Positions 4,360 through 7,054 of a stretch of 7,054 nucleotides of DNA are shown piece after piece. The notes beneath the pieces were generated by a model. It was not told the DNA's origin, ran no database searches, and worked only from the letters and a program-made list of their open reading frames with translations. The position numbers and the translations under genes were made by a program. Numbering within the stretch: the stretch's first letter is position 1; every line of letters starts with the position of its first letter. The DNA comes from Eubacteriales bacterium (GTDB taxonomy: Bacteria; Bacillota_A; Clostridia; Christensenellales; Aristaeellaceae), in assembly GCA_030528845.1 (NCBI GenBank), contig JAUMYC010000134.1, positions 1-7,054 on the forward strand. Reading direction: 5' to 3'.

Positions 4360-7054
4360 ATGAAAGAAAAAGTTGCGATCATCGGCATGGGCTGCGTGTT
4401 CCCCGGCGCTCCGGATTTCACCGAGTATTGGCAGAATATCGTGGAGGGCAAGGATTCCATTAAGGAAGTGGAGCCGGAGTTCTGGAAGCTGGAGGAGTTC
4501 TACGATCCCGACCCCAACGTGCCCGATAAGTCCTACTGCAAGATGGGCGGACAGTCCGGCCCGGTCGAATTCGATACGAAGGAATTCGGCATCTCTCCCA
4601 AGGTCATGGAGCATACCGCGGTGGACCAGCTCTTCGGCCTGATCGTCGCCCGCCAGGCGCTGATCGATGCGGGCTACTATGGAAAGAACGCACGGCCTTT
4701 CGACCGTGAGAATACCGGCGTCATCATGTCTGCCGGCACGGCCAGCCATGTGTTCAGCCTGCACTGCCGTACCCAGCGCTATAAGATCAAAAAGATCTTG
4801 GTGAACAACGGCGTGCCCGAGGCGGCTGCCGATCTGATGGTGGAAAAATTTCTGGAGACCCAGCATGAGTGGTCTGAGGACGATAACCCCGGCTACATCC
4901 CCAACGTGGTGGCCGGCCGCATCGCCAACCGTTTCGACCTTGGCGGCACCTCCTGCTCCGTGGATGCTGCCTGCGGCGCGTCTCTGGGCGCGGTGAAGTT
5001 TGCGGTGGATGAGCTGGTCAGCGGCAACATGGACATGATGCTGGTGGGCGGCGCCAATCTGGATAATTCTCCCGTGACCTATCTGTCCTTCACCAAGACC
5101 CCCGCCTGTTCCAAGACCGGCAAGATCAAGCCCTTTGATGCCGACGCCGACGGCATGATCATCGGCGACGGCGTGGGCATTATGGTGCTCAAGCGTCTTT
5201 CCGACGCCGAGCGGGACGGCGACAAGATCTATGCCGTCATCTGCGGCTCCGGCTCCTCCTCTGACGGCCGGGCCAAGAGCATCTACGCGCCCAGCCCCGA
5301 GGGCCAGATCCGCGCCCTGAAGCGGGCGTACAAGAATGCCGAAGTGGATATGGATACCATCGGCCTGCTGGAAGCCCACGGCACCGGCACCGCAGCCGGC
5401 GACGCCTGCGAGGTCACTTCCGCCACCACGGCCTTCCCCAAGAGCGACAAGCGCAAGACCGTCATCGGCTCCGTCAAGAGCCAGGTGGGCCATATGCGTC
5501 TGGCAGCCGGCATCGCGGGCTGCATGAAGGTGGCTCTGGCCCTGCACCACAAGGTGCTGCCCAATTCCATCAACATGGAAACGCCCAACCCCGCGTTGGT
5601 GGACAGCCGGATGACCGTTCTGAAAAAGTCTCAGCCGTGGATCGTCAATGACGCCCAGCCCGTCCGCCGGGCCGGTGCAAGCGCCTTCGGCTTTGGCGGC
5701 ACCAACTTCCATGTGGTGCTGGAGGAATATACGCCGGAGCACGAGGATGCGTACCGCGTGGGCCGCGCGCCCATTGGCGTGCTCTTCACCGCCGACAGCA
5801 AGGACGCGCTGAGCGAAAAGATTCGGGATCTGGCCGCGCAGCCCGCCTCCTTCCGGGATGCCTGCTACCGCTATGAAAACGCAGGCAGCGGCAGCTTCCG
5901 TCTGGCGTTCGTCGCCGTAACGCCCGACGAGGCCGCCCAAAAGGCCGCGCTGGCTCTGGAACTGCTGGAGAAGAACACCGCCGATTCTTTCAACCAGAAG
6001 GGCGTCGCGTACAACAGCAGGAAGATCGATGGCAAGGTCACCGTCCTGTTCCCGGGTCAGGGCACGCAGGCGGTGAATATGCTCAGCGAAGCCGCCATCA
6101 ACTACCCCGAGCTCCGCACCGCCGTTTCCAAGGCGGACAATGTGCTGCTGAACGCCGGCGGCGAGCCGATCTCCGAGATCCTCTATCCCAAGGCGCTGCT
6201 GCCCGAGGAATTTGCCGCTGCGGAAGCTGCCATCAATAATACCGCCAATACCCAGCCCATTCTGGCCGCCACCGAGGCCGGCCTGTATAACATTCTCACC
6301 AAGCGCGGCCTGAAGGCCGACACCTTCATCGGCCACAGCTTCGGCGAGCTGGTCGCCCTGTGGGCAGACGGCGTGATGGACTATGAAACCCTGATCGCCA
6401 TGGCAAAGCAGCGGGGCGCGCTCATGAGCAAGGCGGACCCCAACGCCGCCATGATGGCCTGCATGACCGACAAGGCCACGTTGGCCGCCGCATGCGAGGG
6501 CATCGAAAACGTCTACGTCGCCAACGAGAACTCCGCCGCTCAGACGGTGGTTTCCGGCAGCGTCGAAGGAATCGCCGCGCTGGAAGAAAAGCTCAACGCG
6601 ATGGGCATCCGTGCCGTTCGGCTGAAGGTCTCCGGCGCTTTCCACAGCCCCTATATGAAGGAAGCTTCCGTTTCCTTCCGCGCGTATCTGGACGGCATGG
6701 AGCTGCAGAGGCCCACCGGCGCTGTCTACGCCAACGCCACGGGGGAGGGCTACACCGAAAATGTTGCCGAACTTCTGGAAAAGCAGCTGCTGAACCCCGT
6801 TCTCTTCCGCACCAGCGCCGAAAAGGCCTACGCCGACGGCAGCCGGATCTTTGTGGAAGTGGGCAACGGCAAGGTGCTCGCGGGCCTGCTGAAGGACTGT
6901 CTGGCAGGCAAGGACTACGCCGCCGTCTCCCTGTGCCCCGACAAGGGCAAGAATACTGCGGAAGCGCTGGAGTACGCCATGGCGCAGCTGGCGGTTCTGG
7001 GTGTTGCCGTTCAGGACGATCCCTACCGCGCGCCCTATAATGAGGATTACGTCC
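4360..7054 (+). CDS. PfaA/HglE-like type I polyketide / secondary lipid synthase, KS-AT portion (3' end beyond window)
   Basis: The first 898 codons of a large multidomain synthase. The ketosynthase (about 3-457) has the active Cys205 in VDAACGAS, His340 in EAHGTGT and His378 in GSVKSQVGH, so it should condense acyl chains by decarboxylating malonyl units. The insert with HEWSEDDNPGYIPNVVAGR (169-187), DNSPVTYLSFTKTP and SIYAPSPEGQIRALKRAY are hallmarks of the PfaA/HglE group, not of ordinary modular synthases. The acyltransferase (about 560-860) has GQG (566-568), GHSFGE with Ser660, and GAFHS with His762; Phe761 before that His points to malonyl specificity. PfaA proteins carry tandem ACPs after the AT, but the window ends in the linker before them. 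ATG 4360 is the only start: an in-frame TAA lies at 4336-4338. AAGAGG (4342-4347) is a weak, distant ribosome site. It follows accDA closely with no terminator between. The product is unknown; a polyunsaturated fatty acid is unlikely to be the default in an anaerobe, though the Pfa route itself needs no oxygen. Confidence 0.92.
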   Translation, partial: MKEKVAIIGMGCVFPGAPDFTEYWQNIVEGKDSIKEVEPEFWKLEEFYDPDPNVPDKSYCKMGGQSGPVEFDTKEFGISPKVMEHTAVDQLFGLIVARQALIDAGYYGKNARPFDRENTGVIMSAGTASHVFSLHCRTQRYKIKKILVNNGVPEAAADLMVEKFLETQHEWSEDDNPGYIPNVVAGRIANRFDLGGTSCSVDAACGASLGAVKFAVDELVSGNMDMMLVGGANLDNSPVTYLSFTKTPACSKTGKIKPFDADADGMIIGDGVGIMVLKRLSDAERDGDKIYAVICGSGSSSDGRAKSIYAPSPEGQIRALKRAYKNAEVDMDTIGLLEAHGTGTAAGDACEVTSATTAFPKSDKRKTVIGSVKSQVGHMRLAAGIAGCMKVALALHHKVLPNSINMETPNPALVDSRMTVLKKSQPWIVNDAQPVRRAGASAFGFGGTNFHVVLEEYTPEHEDAYRVGRAPIGVLFTADSKDALSEKIRDLAAQPASFRDACYRYENAGSGSFRLAFVAVTPDEAAQKAALALELLEKNTADSFNQKGVAYNSRKIDGKVTVLFPGQGTQAVNMLSEAAINYPELRTAVSKADNVLLNAGGEPISEILYPKALLPEEFAAAEAAINNTANTQPILAATEAGLYNILTKRGLKADTFIGHSFGELVALWADGVMDYETLIAMAKQRGALMSKADPNAAMMACMTDKATLAAACEGIENVYVANENSAAQTVVSGSVEGIAALEEKLNAMGIRAVRLKVSGAFHSPYMKEASVSFRAYLDGMELQRPTGAVYANATGEGYTENVAELLEKQLLNPVLFRTSAEKAYADGSRIFVEVGNGKVLAGLLKDCLAGKDYAAVSLCPDKGKNTAEALEYAMAQLAVLGVAVQDDPYRAPYNEDYV

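Noticed and set aside
4303..6645. 780-codon open frame on the minus strand antisense to the synthase
   Set aside because: It mirrors the GC-rich codon pattern of the KS-AT gene on the opposite strand, whose motifs are unmistakable. Its translation is low-complexity and rich in His, Gly and Ala, with no family motif.

Overview
The window reads as a chromosomal segment of an anaerobic, gut-type member of the Clostridia, plausibly Oscillospirales. This is an inference from the moderately high GC, Firmicutes-like ribosome binding sites, Clostridia-like AccD/AccA sequences and a class II cyclic-di-GMP riboswitch, a class found mainly in Clostridia. No rRNA or other phylogenetic marker is present.

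Positions 1-1314, minus strand: a membrane-bound diguanylate cyclase, with an N-terminal membrane segment, an extracytoplasmic sensor region, a multi-pass membrane block of 7TMR-DISM type and a GGDEF domain cut off by the window edge. Positions 1315-1691: a 377-base divergent intergenic region that is unusually informative. It has back-to-back sigma-A-type promoters, and the rightward transcript begins with a c-di-GMP-II riboswitch aptamer (about 1484-1564). That aptamer overlaps the 5' arm of a long intrinsic terminator (1550-1636), so aptamer and terminator cannot form together; this is the layout of a ligand-ON switch. Positions 1692-2540, plus strand: a stand-alone EAL c-di-GMP phosphodiesterase with all the catalytic residues I looked for.

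Positions 2621-4327, plus strand: an acetyl-CoA carboxylase carboxyltransferase in which AccD and AccA are fused in one chain. Positions 4360-7054, plus strand, running off the end: the start of a large type I synthase whose KS-AT domains resemble PfaA/HglE (polyunsaturated fatty acid and glycolipid synthases). The AT looks malonyl-specific, so the carboxyltransferase probably helps supply its extender unit.

Working model (inference): the membrane cyclase makes c-di-GMP in response to an outside signal. c-di-GMP binds the leader RNA and relieves termination, so the EAL phosphodiesterase is made (negative feedback). I see no convincing terminator or promoter between the EAL gene and accDA, so read-through could also place malonyl-CoA supply and the Pfa-like synthase under c-di-GMP control. 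That would be a second-messenger-controlled secondary lipid or polyketide pathway, and it is the most interesting idea in this window.
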